64,000 nucleotides of DNA, from assembly GCF_034808145.1 (NCBI RefSeq), contig NZ_JAXHGM010000002.1:372001-436000 (forward strand), in the 5' to 3' direction. Shown piece by piece: positions 49,222 through 58,224 of this stretch. Numbering within the stretch: the stretch's first letter is position 1; each line of letters begins with the position of its first letter. Origin of the DNA: Halorubellus sp034808145. Lineage in GTDB: Archaea > Halobacteriota > Halobacteria > Halobacteriales > Natrialbaceae. The notes below the pieces were generated by a model. It worked only from the letters and a program-made list of their open reading frames with translations, made no database searches and was not told the origin of the DNA. The position numbers were made by a program, and so were the translations under genes.

Positions 49222-49680
49222 CTACGAGTCGTCGAGGAGCGCGTCGACGACCCCGCTCGCGACGTCCACGGCGTCCTTGACCGCGGCGCCGGATTCGACG
49301 AACGCGAGCGTCCGCGGCGGCGTCGTCGCCTTCGGGCGGACGCGAAGCCGCGTCCCGTCGGCCGCCGCCGCGGCGACGTCGACGCCCGCGTGGAACTCGA
49401 CGCGAGCACGGTCCGGGTGGACGAACACCGACGCGAACCGCTCGCCGTCCGCCTCGCCGACGTCGACCTCCAGGACGGCGACGTCCTGCTCGGGTTCGGC
49501 GACGAGCGCGTCGCGAGACCACACCACGTCGTACGCGCGGACGCCCGCCTCGGTCGGCGTCGCGTCCGCGACCGCGTCCGTCACCGCGACGTGCGCGAGC
49601 ACGCCGTCGGTCCGCCCGTGCAATTCGGAGGACAGCAGCTCGGCGATGCGGACGCCGTCGGTGACGCGACGGTCCGTCAT
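49222..49680 (-). CDS. Conserved haloarchaeal protein (DUF7993-like), 152 aa
   Basis: Starts M-T-D-R-R-V-T-D-G-V-R-I-A-E-L-L-S-S-E-L. A mixed alpha/beta protein with strands such as F-A-S-V-F-V-H-P-D-R-A-R-V-E-F and R-L-R-V-R-P-K-A-T-T. No membrane segment, Cys cluster or catalytic motif is present. Its start overlaps the end of the DUF2240 gene by 4 bases, so they are coupled. The family name is from memory; function unknown. Confidence 0.7.
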   Translation of the reverse strand: MTDRRVTDGVRIAELLSSELHGRTDGVLAHVAVTDAVADATPTEAGVRAYDVVWSRDALVAEPEQDVAVLEVDVGEADGERFASVFVHPDRARVEFHAGVDVAAAAADGTRLRVRPKATTPPRTLAFVESGAAVKDAVDVASGVVDALLDDS

Positions 49681-50132
49681 CCGTCACCGCCCTCCAGTTC
49701 CGCCATCGCGCTCGCCGCCGCGTCCGCGACGTCGACGCCCTCGCGGCGACCGTAGACGACCGCCGCCGCCGCGACCGTCACGCCCAGTCGCTGCTGGAGT
49801 TCGTTGATGGACGCCACCGCCTCGTGTTTCTCGGCGCCGGCGTCCACGAGCGCGTCCAGCACGCGTTCGAACGTCGACCGCTCCCGGAGGACGTCGTCGT
49901 CGGGAACGAACCCCTCGGGGACCTCGACGCCGCTCGGGTCGAACGACGGCGACAGGTCGCCGTCGACGCGCTCCAGCAGCCCCTCGCCGGTCGCGACGTC
50001 CACGAGACGCTTGGCTTGGTCGGGCGAGAACCAGTCGCGGTCCAGTGACAACGCCACGACGAACTCGCTCTCGGCGAGCGTATCGGTGCCGCGCTGGCGG
50101 AACGGCGCGGCGACGGCGACGCGTAGACTCAC
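49677..50132 (-). CDS. DUF2240 family protein, 151 aa
   Basis: Starts with GTG (S-L-R-V-A-V-A-A-P-F-R-Q-R-G). The segment E-F-V-V-A-L-S-L-D-R-D-W-F-S-P-D-Q-A-K-R and a C-terminal helix around V-Y-G-R-R-E-G-V-D-V are typical of this archaeal family of unknown function. The N-terminal half resembles a winged helix (L-V-D-V-A-T-G-E-G-L-L-E). First gene of a two-gene unit with the DUF7993-like gene; divergent from eS8. Confidence 0.8.
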   Translation of the reverse strand: MSLRVAVAAPFRQRGTDTLAESEFVVALSLDRDWFSPDQAKRLVDVATGEGLLERVDGDLSPSFDPSGVEVPEGFVPDDDVLRERSTFERVLDALVDAGAEKHEAVASINELQQRLGVTVAAAAVVYGRREGVDVADAAASAMAELEGGDG

Positions 50133-50315
50133 GCCGAACCGTCACCGGCGACGGCGCCTAAAGACTACGATTCACGCCCGCTCGGCGCGACTCGCCGGGG
50201 TTGGGGTGACCGTTCCAGCAGCGGCGTCCGCGGGCGGGAAGGGCCGCGAGCGACCGCCAGACGGCCGTCGGGGCGTTCCGAGCCTTTCAAGTAGTTGCTG
50301 GGGTTTCTTCGAGGT

Positions 50316-50687
50316 ATGCAAGACCAGGGTCCGTCGCCGCGCAAGCGCACCGGCGGTCGACGCCGTCGCCAGAACAAGCGAAAGAAGCACCAGCTCGGTC
50401 GCCTCCCGACCGAGACCCAGCTCGGCGAGCCGCGGTTCCGCGTCATCGAGACGCGCGGGAACACGGAGAAGACGCGCGCTCTCGCGACGAACGTCGCGAG
50501 CGTCGCTGACGGCGGAGACACCGTCGAAGCCGAGATCGAGGACGTCGTGGAGAACCCCGCGAACCCGAACTACGTCCGTCGGAACATCATCACGAAGGGC
50601 GCGCTCGTCGAGACGAGCGAGGGTACGGCTCGCGTCACCTCCCGTCCGGGCCAGACCGGACAGGTGAACGCGGTCCTCGTCGAGTAA
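50316..50687 (+). CDS. rps8e: 30S ribosomal protein eS8
   Basis: 123 residues, archaeal size. The basic start D-Q-G-P-S-P-R-K-R-T-G-G-R-R-R-R and the C-terminal R-R-N-I-I-T-K-G-A-L-V-E-T are diagnostic. It stands alone, away from the main ribosomal operon. A TTTCAAGTA box lies about 27 bases before the ATG at 50316, which fixes the start against a longer in-frame reading. Confidence 0.96.
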   Translation: MQDQGPSPRKRTGGRRRRQNKRKKHQLGRLPTETQLGEPRFRVIETRGNTEKTRALATNVASVADGGDTVEAEIEDVVENPANPNYVRRNIITKGALVETSEGTARVTSRPGQTGQVNAVLVE

Positions 50688-50876
50688 CCACGCGATCTCC
50701 TCTCGTCAACCGTCGTCGACAGCGACCGCGTTCGCGGTCGTGCGGCGACGATGGCCGCGCGAGCGCCCGGAGCGTTGGGTGCGTGAACGCCACCCGGATG
50801 TCGTATGAACTGATTGATGTGTTCGGGTGTGTTTGGGGGGTTTCGTGGCCGGAAACGGCCGTTCCATCTCGCGTAC

Positions 50877-50885
50877 GTTTAAGTA
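50877..50885 (+). promoter_or_regulatory. TATA box of the PGF-CTERM protein gene
   Basis: GTTTAAGTA lies about 27 bases before the ATG at 50908, indicating a leaderless transcript. Confidence 0.6.
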
Positions 50886-50907
50886 CGAACCAGGCGATAC
50901 AACGTAC

Positions 50908-52230
50908 ATGAGGACACTCCTAGGCGTGCTCGTCGTCGCGGTCTGCCTGGCGCCGGTCGCTGGTGCGGCCACGACCGCGTCGGGAGCGGGACCCGGACCG
51001 AGTGACGCCAGCGCGGCGGCGTCCGGTTCGACGACGGAGGCGGTGACGATCACGGTGAGCGTGGTCGACGCGGACGGACAGGCCGTCGGCGGGGCGAACG
51101 TCACCGTCACGTACGACGGCGAGACGAAGCGCGGCGAGACGTTCGCGAACGGGAAGGCGTTCTTCGACGTCCCCGAGGGCGCGGACGTCTCCGTGGACGT
51201 CTCCGCGCCGGACCTGGCGTTGAACCGGCCGAAGTCGATCTCGAGCGTCGACGCGGAGACGACGGTGAACGTCACGATGTACCCGTCGTCGACCGCGCTG
51301 GTGACGGTGCGGACGCCGAACGGGCAGGCGGTCGAGGGCGCGCAGGTTCGCTTGCGGAAGGCCGGGGCGGTCCTGACGTCGGTGTCCGGTGTGACGGCGT
51401 CGAACGGGACGTTCGTCGCGAGCGACGTCGAGCGCGGGAACTACACGGCGACGGTGACGGCGGACGGCTACTACTCGACGTCGTCGTCGTTCGTCGTCTC
51501 GAACCGCGCCGGAAAGACTGTGACGCTGGAGCCGGGGACGGCGACGGTGGAGTTCGCGACGAGAGACGGGCACTTCGCGGACGACCGGCCGGTGACGGCG
51601 ACCGTCGAGCTCTACGACGGCGACCAGTTCGTGTCGAACATCTCGACGGGCGAGTCCGGGATGCGGACGGTGAGCCTCGAGGTGAACACCGACTACCGCG
51701 TCGTCGTGAAGAAACCCGGGTACGAGCGCGAGAGCAACGTGCTGTCCGTCGGCGAGTCGGACGTGTCGGCGACGTACGCCATCAACCGGACGCCGTCGCT
51801 GTCGGTGACGGCGGCGAACTCGCAGGTCGTCACCGGCCAGACGGTCCGGGTGTCGGTGACTGACGAGTACGACGAAGCGGTGTCGAACGCGTCGGTGAGC
51901 GTCGACGGGGAGTCGGTCGCGGAGACGGACGCGAACGGTGAGGCTGTCGTCCCGGTCGAGACCGCGGGGACCGTGGAGGTCGTGGCGACGAAGGGCGATC
52001 TGACGTCGTCGACGTCCGTCGAGGGCGTGGCGCCGTCGACGGACCCTGCGACGACGACGGCGACGACGGCGCCGGCGACGACGGGCCTGACGACGCCGCC
52101 GCCGACGACGGCGGCGGCGCCGACGTCGAAGAACGAACTCGACGGCCTCCCGACGCCGGGGTTCGGTGGAGTGGCGGGACTGCTGGCGGTCGCGCTCTCG
52201 ATTCTCGCGCTCGCACGTCGACGCGAATGA
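50908..52230 (+). CDS. PGF-CTERM surface protein with carboxypeptidase-regulatory-like repeats
   Basis: 440 residues. A Sec signal peptide (R-T-L-L-G-V-L-V-V-A-V-C-L-A-P-V-A-G-A) comes first. Several beta-sandwich repeats follow at about 60-130, 130-205, 205-285 and 295-375, with V-D-A-D-G-Q-A-V-G-G-A-N-V and V-R-T-P-N-G-Q-A-V-E-G-A. A Thr/Pro-rich linker (about 380-410) precedes P-G-F-G at about 417, a final hydrophobic helix and R-R-R-E. This tripartite tail is the archaeosortase A signal for lipid anchoring. The start at 50908 is set by the signal peptide and the TATA box. Confidence 0.9.
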   Translation: MRTLLGVLVVAVCLAPVAGAATTASGAGPGPSDASAAASGSTTEAVTITVSVVDADGQAVGGANVTVTYDGETKRGETFANGKAFFDVPEGADVSVDVSAPDLALNRPKSISSVDAETTVNVTMYPSSTALVTVRTPNGQAVEGAQVRLRKAGAVLTSVSGVTASNGTFVASDVERGNYTATVTADGYYSTSSSFVVSNRAGKTVTLEPGTATVEFATRDGHFADDRPVTATVELYDGDQFVSNISTGESGMRTVSLEVNTDYRVVVKKPGYERESNVLSVGESDVSATYAINRTPSLSVTAANSQVVTGQTVRVSVTDEYDEAVSNASVSVDGESVAETDANGEAVVPVETAGTVEVVATKGDLTSSTSVEGVAPSTDPATTTATTAPATTGLTTPPPTTAAAPTSKNELDGLPTPGFGGVAGLLAVALSILALARRRE

Positions 52231-52231
52231 T

Positions 52232-52298
52232 ACGATAACGAACACCGTCTTGGTGTCTCTGTTCTGTATCGTACTTTGGCACTTCAGGCCCTCTGAAG
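52232..52298 (+). terminator. Two stem-loops after the PGF-CTERM gene
   Basis: The first spans 52232-52272, with outer stem ACGATA/TATCGT and inner ACACC/GGTGT. The T-rich TCTCTGTTC run lies inside it. The second has CTTCAG at 52282-52287 and CTGAAG at 52293-52298 around a GCCCT loop. It starts 2 bases after the stop codon, so a terminator or mRNA 3'-end element is likely. Confidence 0.45.
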
Positions 52299-52362
52299 CC
52301 GATTAGCGCGCAAAGATTAGGTGTATCTGGGGATTCTATATGGTTCTATTAATGGGGGATAA

Positions 52363-52733
52363 GTCCGACCAACTGACCCTGACATCACCGCCACGGACGA
52401 CGCTGACGAAATCTTCACCGACGGCCCCGGCGGCGACTCTGGAGACGTCCTCGACGACGCCACGGACGTCGACGTCGTCATCGCGGACTCACTCGACGTC
52501 AGGACCGAGCGTGGGGCGACACCAAGACCCTCGAGGTCGGTGGCGTCAGAGAGGACCTCGGCACCGACACGTACACCATCACGCCCGGAGACCCGTTCGT
52601 GCTCGAGGGTGAGCCGTTCCAAGCTTACGGCAGCGAGTACACGCTCAGGGGGTCCAGCGACTACTTCTTCATTCTCTCGCTGGGGTTCAGCGACGGCCCG
52701 ACGAAGCTCTACGTCACCCCGGTATCGAAGTAA
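52363..52733 (+). pseudogene. Truncated, frameshifted gene remnant (secreted-protein-like)
   Basis: A frame opens after a stop at about 52360 without a start codon and reads D-P-D-I-T-A-T-D-D-A-D-E-I-F. Near 52520 coding character moves to another frame (T-L-E-V-G-G-V-R-E-D-L-G-T-D-T-Y), which runs to TAA at 52731-52733. The beta-rich, acidic, Gly/Ser/Tyr-containing sequence resembles an extracellular haloarchaeal protein. The lack of a start plus a frameshift indicate decay. Family unknown. Confidence 0.5.
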
Positions 52734-52790
52734 CGGGTCGACCAAGCGGCCCCCTCTTCCTCGACCGCGATGGTTCCCGAGGCCCAGTCG

Positions 52791-53846
52791 CTACTCCGCG
52801 AGTCGCGACCCGACGTCGCGGCCGTTCTCGAACGCCCGGTGGACGCGGCCTTCGCCGACGACCCAGTCGCCAGCGCAGTACAGTCCCGCGGCTTCGCCGG
52901 CTCGCACGTCGTCCGCGTCGGCCTCGTTCTCGGGGAGCGCGTACCGCCACCCCTGGCCGTCGACCCAGTCCGGGTCGCGGTAGCGGTCGTCGTCGAGGAG
53001 GTCGGCGACGAGCGCCGCGGCGTCGCTCGCCGCCGACGCCGTGGCGTCGTCGTAGTGTTCGACGGACCAGTCCGGACTCATCTGTGCGACGAGCAGGCTC
53101 TCGCCGTCAGGGACGTGCCCGGGCTTGCACTCCTCGCGCGAGAGCCACCCGACGGGATGCTCCCGGTCGGGGTCGAGGAGCGCGTACCACGGGTAGTCCT
53201 CGCGGAAGTCGTAGTGGAGGACGACGGTGCGTATCGTTCGGTAGTCGACCGCGGCTGCCGCGCCCTCGACGCGAGCCAGCCGGTCGTCGTCCCAGTCCGT
53301 CGCCGCGAGCAGTTCCGTTGTCTGGGGTGCCGGCGGCGTGAGGACCACGGCGTCGAACCCCTCGTGGTTCGTTCCGTCGACGTCGACGAGCGACCACGCA
53401 CCGTTGGCTTCGGGGCTGGTGGTGCCGGTGTCGTCGCGGTCGAGCGCCTCGATGCGCGTCTCCAGGTGGACGGTGGCGTCCGTCGCGTCGAGGACGCGCT
53501 TGGCGAACTGCGTGATGCCGGCCTCGTACGTCCACTTGTGCGCGTCGTCGTCGCGACCCGCCTCGACGGTGCCGTCCGCGTCGTGGACGTAGATCGGTTC
53601 CTCGACGTCGGCGAGCCCCTCGGTCCCGAAGGTCTCGATGACGTCGGTGAACCGGTCGTCGTCGCCGGGCTTGACGTAGTTCGCGCCGTGGTCGTACCGA
53701 CAGCCGTGCTTCCGGCGCGTCGCGGCGCGGCCGCTGACGCCGCGAGCCTTGTCGAACAGGGTCACCTCGTGGTCCGCGTCGTCGAGGACGTCCGCGACAC
53801 CGCACGCCGCCGCTCCGGTCCCGACGATAGCGACTCGTTCGGTCAT
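52791..53846 (-). CDS. FAD-dependent oxidoreductase, renalase-like
   Basis: 351 residues. The Rossmann FAD motif is V-A-I-V-G-T-G-A-A-A-C-G (5-16), followed by F-D-K-A-R-G-V-S-G-R-A-A-T-R-R (about 31-45) as in renalase-type amine oxidase relatives. Y-D-H-G-A-N-Y (about 51-57) and the C-terminal L-Y-C-A-G-D-W-V-V-G-E-G-R-V complete the FAD site. Renalases oxidise dihydropyridine isomers of NAD(P)H; whether this one does is unknown. It appears monocistronic. Confidence 0.87.
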   Translation of the reverse strand: MTERVAIVGTGAAACGVADVLDDADHEVTLFDKARGVSGRAATRRKHGCRYDHGANYVKPGDDDRFTDVIETFGTEGLADVEEPIYVHDADGTVEAGRDDDAHKWTYEAGITQFAKRVLDATDATVHLETRIEALDRDDTGTTSPEANGAWSLVDVDGTNHEGFDAVVLTPPAPQTTELLAATDWDDDRLARVEGAAAAVDYRTIRTVVLHYDFREDYPWYALLDPDREHPVGWLSREECKPGHVPDGESLLVAQMSPDWSVEHYDDATASAASDAAALVADLLDDDRYRDPDWVDGQGWRYALPENEADADDVRAGEAAGLYCAGDWVVGEGRVHRAFENGRDVGSRLAE

Positions 53847-54111
53847 GCGCGACGGTACCCGCGGGAGGGGTAAGTACGGCTAGGTCGCGGCACCGCGTTC
53901 GATGCCGTCGCTCGTGCAGGTGACGCGGGTGAGCGGCGGTCGACGTTGCGGGTGACGCGGGCGAATGGTGGTCGACCGTGCGGGTTGGCTGGCGAGCAGG
54001 GAGCGCGTGGCGTTGGAGGACGTCGGCGCGCTCCGCTCCGGCCTGGACCGACGCCCCGTGAGGACGGGGGAATCGTCGACCGTGGCCGCGCGCCGACTGA
54101 AGAACCCTCGG
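53847..54111. other. 265-bp spacer with an imperfect 32-bp tandem repeat
   Basis: Bases from 53916 (GCAGGTGACGCGGGTGAGCG...) recur 32 bases later from 53948 with a few substitutions. No gene is supported in the rest. Confidence 0.5.
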
Positions 54112-54843
54112 CTACGCTGGGGGTCGTCGTGTGGTCGCGTCCTGGCGTTCGCAGATGGCTGCCGCCATCCCGCAGCCGCGACCGAGTCCGTCCAGGTGCG
54201 CGGCGACCGTCGGGTTGCGGAGGTGCGCGTCGTCTCGGAGTCCCTGGACGAGCGTTCCGGCGGTCTCGAACGCGTTGGCGGCGTCCGCGTATCGGTTCGC
54301 TGCGAGAGCGCTGCGTGCGGTCTCGAGGTCGTCGGCCGCGACGACCCCGCCGCCGGCGAGCTTCTCGCGGAGGTAGCGGACGGCGACGACCCGTCGGCCC
54401 GCACCGACGACGTAGAGCCCGACGCCGACGACGGGTACCAGCCAGGTGGCGACGAGCAGGAGCTCGTACCACCTCGGCCGCCAGCCGCGCCTGAACGTCT
54501 GTCCGGGGCCGCGAGCGAGTGCGACGACCAGGGTTCCGAGGCCGACGGCGACGACGGGTGCGGCGACGAACGCGAGGAACGCGGGAACGCTCTCCGGATA
54601 GACGCCGGCTGCCGTCGCGACTGCCTCGCGGAGTCCGCCGGGTCGCGGGAGTCCGAGTCCGACGAGTGCGGACTGGGCGACGGCGAGTCCGACCGCCAGT
54701 CCGGGGAGGACGCCCGCCCAGAACGCCGAGTACTCGAACGTGTCCCGCAACTGGCCATCGGGATGGGTGTCGGCGAAGTGTCGCGGGAACCGTCCGCGTC
54801 TGGTCTCGGTCTCGCAGACGGGGCACCGAACGCGCTCGCTCAT
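54112..54843 (-). CDS. Zinc-finger membrane protein, 243 aa
   Basis: The N-terminus has a C2H2-like site: C8-P-V-C11 and H22, H27 (F-P-R-H-F-A-D-T-H). Hydrophobic helices follow at about 41-62, 85-108 and 122-145. The C-terminal 90 residues are helical and amphipathic (S-A-L-A-A-N-R-Y-A-D-A-A-N-A-F-E-T-A), reminiscent of a TPR-like pair. The start is the ATG at 54843. No known family was recognised; a membrane-bound sensor or scaffold is possible. Confidence 0.7.
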   Translation of the reverse strand: MSERVRCPVCETETRRGRFPRHFADTHPDGQLRDTFEYSAFWAGVLPGLAVGLAVAQSALVGLGLPRPGGLREAVATAAGVYPESVPAFLAFVAAPVVAVGLGTLVVALARGPGQTFRRGWRPRWYELLLVATWLVPVVGVGLYVVGAGRRVVAVRYLREKLAGGGVVAADDLETARSALAANRYADAANAFETAGTLVQGLRDDAHLRNPTVAAHLDGLGRGCGMAAAICERQDATTRRPPA

Positions 54844-54892
54844 ATACAAGAAGTGACAGCTCGGGCTGAAAAGCGGTTCGGTCGCGAGCCGT

Positions 54893-56086
54893 TCAGCTCG
54901 TCGTGACCAGTTCGACGACGTCCCGGTGGTCGAGCTCGTGACTCGTCGATATCTGGCGGCCGCTCCGGCAGTCCATCGCGTGCAGCAGGCCGTCGCCGAT
55001 GTCGCTGTGCAGGTGGTACGCGAGGTCCTCGGTGGTCGCGCGCTCGGGGAGGATCCAGCAGTCCCGCATCACGCGCCCCTGGTCGTCGCCCATCGCGTCC
55101 GCACCACCCGGGAAGACGGCCTTCGTGCCGAGTTCGTCGAACAGCGCGGTCTCGATGGCGTCCTGGACGCCCGTCCCGTCGAACCCGGTGACGAACTCGC
55201 GGATCTGCTCGAGCCCGGCCTCCTGTTCGTCGCTGACGTCGCCGACGATGTCGAACGCGCCCTCGCCCGGCGTGTAGTCGACGACACCAGCGTCGTTCGC
55301 GGACTTCAGCGCCTTCTCGGCGTGCGCGCTCACGGGGACGACCGTGAGGTGGTCGTACTCGGGGTCGCTCGTGATGTCGTCGTAGTTCGCCTGCGCCTCG
55401 CGCGTGTCCATCTTGTTCGCCGCGACCACCATGGGCTTCGTGCGCTTGCGGAGTTCGCGCGCGAGCGCCTCGCGGTCGTCCTCGTCCCACGCGTCCGGGT
55501 CGAGCTCCATGTCGAGCGCGAGGATGACCTGCTTTATCTCGTCCTTGTTCGTCCCGAACGCGTTCATCTGCTCGGCGAGGTCGACCTCGATGTCGCCCTC
55601 GTTCCCGTGATAGCCCGACCGGTAGCGCTCGATGCCCTTCTCGAGGACGTCGACGTACCACTGGTCGAGCTCTTCCTCGAGGAACGCGATGTCCTCGCGC
55701 GGGTCGTGACCCTCGGTCGGTTCGCCCTCGAGGTCGGTCTCGCCGGAGAAGTCGACGACGTGCACGAGGACGTCCGCCTCGTTCAGGTCGCTGAGGAACT
55801 GGTTCCCGAGGCCCTTCCCCTCGTGTGCGCCGGGGACGAGGCCGGCGACGTCGACGAGCTTCGTCGGCACGAACCGCTCCCCGCCCTCGCAGAACCCGGT
55901 ATCGGGCGTGCACGTCTCGTCGAAGTCGGGCGCGGCGCACTCCACGCGGACGTAGGCCTCGCCGACGCTCGGGTCGATGGTCGTGAACGGGTACGCGCCC
56001 TCGGGGACGTCGTTCATCGTCGCGGCGTTGAAAAGCGTCGACTTCCCCACGCTGGGCTTGCCGACGAGACCGATCTTGTAAGTCAT
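54893..56086 (-). CDS. ychF: Ribosome-associated GTPase YchF (OBG family)
   Basis: 397 residues. G1 is G-K-P-S-V-G-K-S-T (9-17), G3 D-V-A-G-L, and G4 N-K-M-D. The intact Asp in N-K-M-D suggests GTP binding in this archaeal branch, whereas bacterial YchF and human OLA1 prefer ATP. A C-terminal TGS domain begins after about residue 310. It binds ribosomes and affects translation and stress responses. The zinc-finger membrane-protein gene follows 49 bases downstream; they may be co-transcribed. Confidence 0.94.
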   Translation of the reverse strand: MTYKIGLVGKPSVGKSTLFNAATMNDVPEGAYPFTTIDPSVGEAYVRVECAAPDFDETCTPDTGFCEGGERFVPTKLVDVAGLVPGAHEGKGLGNQFLSDLNEADVLVHVVDFSGETDLEGEPTEGHDPREDIAFLEEELDQWYVDVLEKGIERYRSGYHGNEGDIEVDLAEQMNAFGTNKDEIKQVILALDMELDPDAWDEDDREALARELRKRTKPMVVAANKMDTREAQANYDDITSDPEYDHLTVVPVSAHAEKALKSANDAGVVDYTPGEGAFDIVGDVSDEQEAGLEQIREFVTGFDGTGVQDAIETALFDELGTKAVFPGGADAMGDDQGRVMRDCWILPERATTEDLAYHLHSDIGDGLLHAMDCRSGRQISTSHELDHRDVVELVTTS

Positions 56087-56174
56087 TGCACAGTCTCACG
56101 CCGTCGGCGGGCTTGAAAATTGATACTCGCCCCCGCACAGTCACGCGATTCCATGCCACACCCGGCTGCCGCGC

Positions 56175-56801
56175 TCACTCCTCGACGACGGTGAGGGCGA
56201 CGTCGACGTCGGCGGCGTCGTAGTCGGCGCGAGCGATGGTGTAGCGGTGGCTGTCTCGCGGTGTGCCGCCCGCGACCGTGATGTTCCGGAAGTAGCCGTC
56301 GTGCTGGCCGCCCCAGCGATTGACGTACTTCTCGATGGCGCGCTTCGACCGGTCGTTGTCGTCGTCGACCGTGATGGCGGCCAGTTCGACGTCGAGGCGG
56401 TCGAACGCGAGTTCGACGAACGCGTCCGCTCGCTCGCCCGAGTACCCCCGCCCCCAGAACGGCTTCCGGAGCCAGACCCCGAACGTGACGGTCCCGTTCT
56501 CCCAGTCGGGATGCAGCCCCGCGTGACCCGCGTACGCGCCGGCGCGTGGTTCGCCCGCCTTCGGGTAGAGCGCGTACGTCCCGTCCGTCGCCGCGTCGTT
56601 CGCCGCGGCCACGGCCCGGAGGAACTCGAACGTCTCCTTCGGGTGCCCGTGGGGCTCCCAGGTCATGTACCGGGTGGCGTCCTCGATGCCGTCCTCGCTG
56701 GAGACGTACGGGTACACGTCGAGGGCGTCGACCGTCCCGGGGTCGATGCGCTCGAACCGCAACCGCTCGGTCTCGAAGACGCGCGGGAACAGCTCGGTCA
56801 C
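56175..56801 (-). CDS. GNAT-family N-acetyltransferase (RimJ/RimL type), copy 1
   Basis: 208 residues, starting T-E-L-F-P-R-V-F-E-T-E-R-L-R-F. The acetyl-CoA loop is W-G-R-G-Y-S-G-E-R-A (about 112-122), and R-A-I-E-K-Y-V-N-R-W-G-G follows. RimJ/RimL relatives acetylate protein N-termini, and others acetylate amino acids or drugs. This is the last of four neighbouring paralogues on the minus strand, 28 bases after copy 2. The substrate is unknown. Confidence 0.9.
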   Translation of the reverse strand: MTELFPRVFETERLRFERIDPGTVDALDVYPYVSSEDGIEDATRYMTWEPHGHPKETFEFLRAVAAANDAATDGTYALYPKAGEPRAGAYAGHAGLHPDWENGTVTFGVWLRKPFWGRGYSGERADAFVELAFDRLDVELAAITVDDDNDRSKRAIEKYVNRWGGQHDGYFRNITVAGGTPRDSHRYTIARADYDAADVDVALTVVEE

Positions 56802-56829
56802 GCGAGGTCACCCCGCGGCATCCGGGCCG

Positions 56830-57480
56830 TCACCGCGACTCCCTCTCGTCGTCGCGCTCGTCGACGAACTCGCAGTCGGGCGGTTCGCCGCTCGCCTCGT
56901 ACTCGTCGCGACCGATGCTGTACTGGACGACGTCCCGCGGTTCCCCGTTCATCGGGTACTGGTTGCGCAACGTGCCTTCGCGTCGGCCGTCGAACCGGTC
57001 GACGTACCTCTCAATTGCGCGCTGGGAGTTCTCGTTCGCGACGAGGTGCGAGACGAACACGACCTCGAGGTCCAGTCGCTCGAACGCCAGCCGGATGAGG
57101 GCCGCCGCACGCTCGCCGCTGTACCCACGTCCCCAGAACCGCTTCCGGAGCCCGAACGTCATGAACGCCGCGCGACGCGGCCAGACGGCGAACAACTCCG
57201 CCTCGCCAGCCGGTTCGCCGGCGCCGTCCTCGCCCTCCCTCGGGCGAACGACGTACGTCCCCGCGTCCCCGGACTGCATCCGGTCCTCGCGGTCCGCGAC
57301 GAACTCGTAGGCCTCCCGCAGGTGCTCGAAGGGCTCGACGGGGACGTACGCGACCTCGCCCTCGTCCATCCCGTCGGTCGACATCGACGCGTAGCGCTCG
57401 CCGAGGTCGCCGTCGGCGACCGACTCCTTCACGAGGCGCAGGCGCTCCGTGACTACCTCGTCCGGGAACAGGTCGCTCAC
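56830..57480 (-). CDS. GNAT-family N-acetyltransferase, copy 2
   Basis: 216 residues, GTG start (S-D-L-F-P-D-E-V-V-T-E-R-L-R-L). The acetyl-CoA loop is F-W-G-R-G-Y-S-G-E-R-A. A longer frame upstream lies over copy 3 and is rejected, because the GTG here overlaps the copy 3 stop (GTGA) and gives the same N-terminus as its paralogues. It diverges in the segment before the loop (F-M-T-F-G-L-R-K-R). The substrate is unknown. Confidence 0.9.
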   Translation of the reverse strand: MSDLFPDEVVTERLRLVKESVADGDLGERYASMSTDGMDEGEVAYVPVEPFEHLREAYEFVADREDRMQSGDAGTYVVRPREGEDGAGEPAGEAELFAVWPRRAAFMTFGLRKRFWGRGYSGERAAALIRLAFERLDLEVVFVSHLVANENSQRAIERYVDRFDGRREGTLRNQYPMNGEPRDVVQYSIGRDEYEASGEPPDCEFVDERDDERESR

Positions 57481-58202
57481 GCGGACCCGCCTCCGTCGTC
57501 GACGGGACCGAGGTCGGTCGGCTCCGTCGTGCGCTTCGGGACGTCCGCGGGGTCGAGGTCGACCTCGGACGCGCCGCCGGCGTCGCGGTAGTCGTCGGCG
57601 GTGATGCTGTACGAGCGGAGGTCCCACGGGTCGCTATCGCCGCCGTCGCGAGGCACCCAGTTCCGGAAGTAGCCGTCCTCGCGGCCGCCGAAGCGGTCGA
57701 CCCAGCCCTCCATCTGGCTGCGCGAGTTCTCGTTACCCGCGAAGTGCGCGACGGACGCGACCTCGAGGTCGAGGACGTCGAACGCGACCTGCAGGAGTGC
57801 GGGGGCGCGCTCGCCGGCGTACCCGCGACCCCAGTACGGCTTGTGGAGTTCGACTCCGGTGTGGACGCGTCGCTTCTCCCAGAGCGCGTCGAGCATGGCC
57901 ATCCCGACGTGCACGCGGTCGCCGGCCTCCACGGGGTCGCCGTCGGCGTCGGGCTCGCCGGGGCGGAGGAGAATCGCCCAGGTCGCGTGTTCGTGGTCCT
58001 CCCAGGCGTCGCCGTGGTCGTCGAGCACGTCCGCGGTCACCTTCGGATGCGCGTCGGGACTCGTCGTCACGTACCGCGTCTCGCGGTCGCGAGCGTCGCG
58101 ACTCCCGCGCGTCCACTCGTAGCGCTCGAACGCGTCCACTGCGTCGTCGACGCGCTCGTATCGCAGTCGCGGCGTGCGCATCGTCTCGGGGAACACCGTC
58201 AT
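57477..58202 (-). CDS. GNAT-family N-acetyltransferase, copy 3
   Basis: 241 residues, the longest of the four. The start M-T-V-F-P-E-T-M-R-T-P-R-L-R-Y matches the others. The acetyl-CoA loop is Y-W-G-R-G-Y-A-G-E-R-A. A C-terminal acidic/proline extension of about 35 residues is unique to this copy. It overlaps copy 2 by 4 bases, so translation is coupled. The gap to copy 4 upstream is 22 bases. Confidence 0.9.
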   Translation of the reverse strand: MTVFPETMRTPRLRYERVDDAVDAFERYEWTRGSRDARDRETRYVTTSPDAHPKVTADVLDDHGDAWEDHEHATWAILLRPGEPDADGDPVEAGDRVHVGMAMLDALWEKRRVHTGVELHKPYWGRGYAGERAPALLQVAFDVLDLEVASVAHFAGNENSRSQMEGWVDRFGGREDGYFRNWVPRDGGDSDPWDLRSYSITADDYRDAGGASEVDLDPADVPKRTTEPTDLGPVDDGGGSA

Positions 58203-58224
58203 GGTCGCTCCTGTCGCGGCATCG

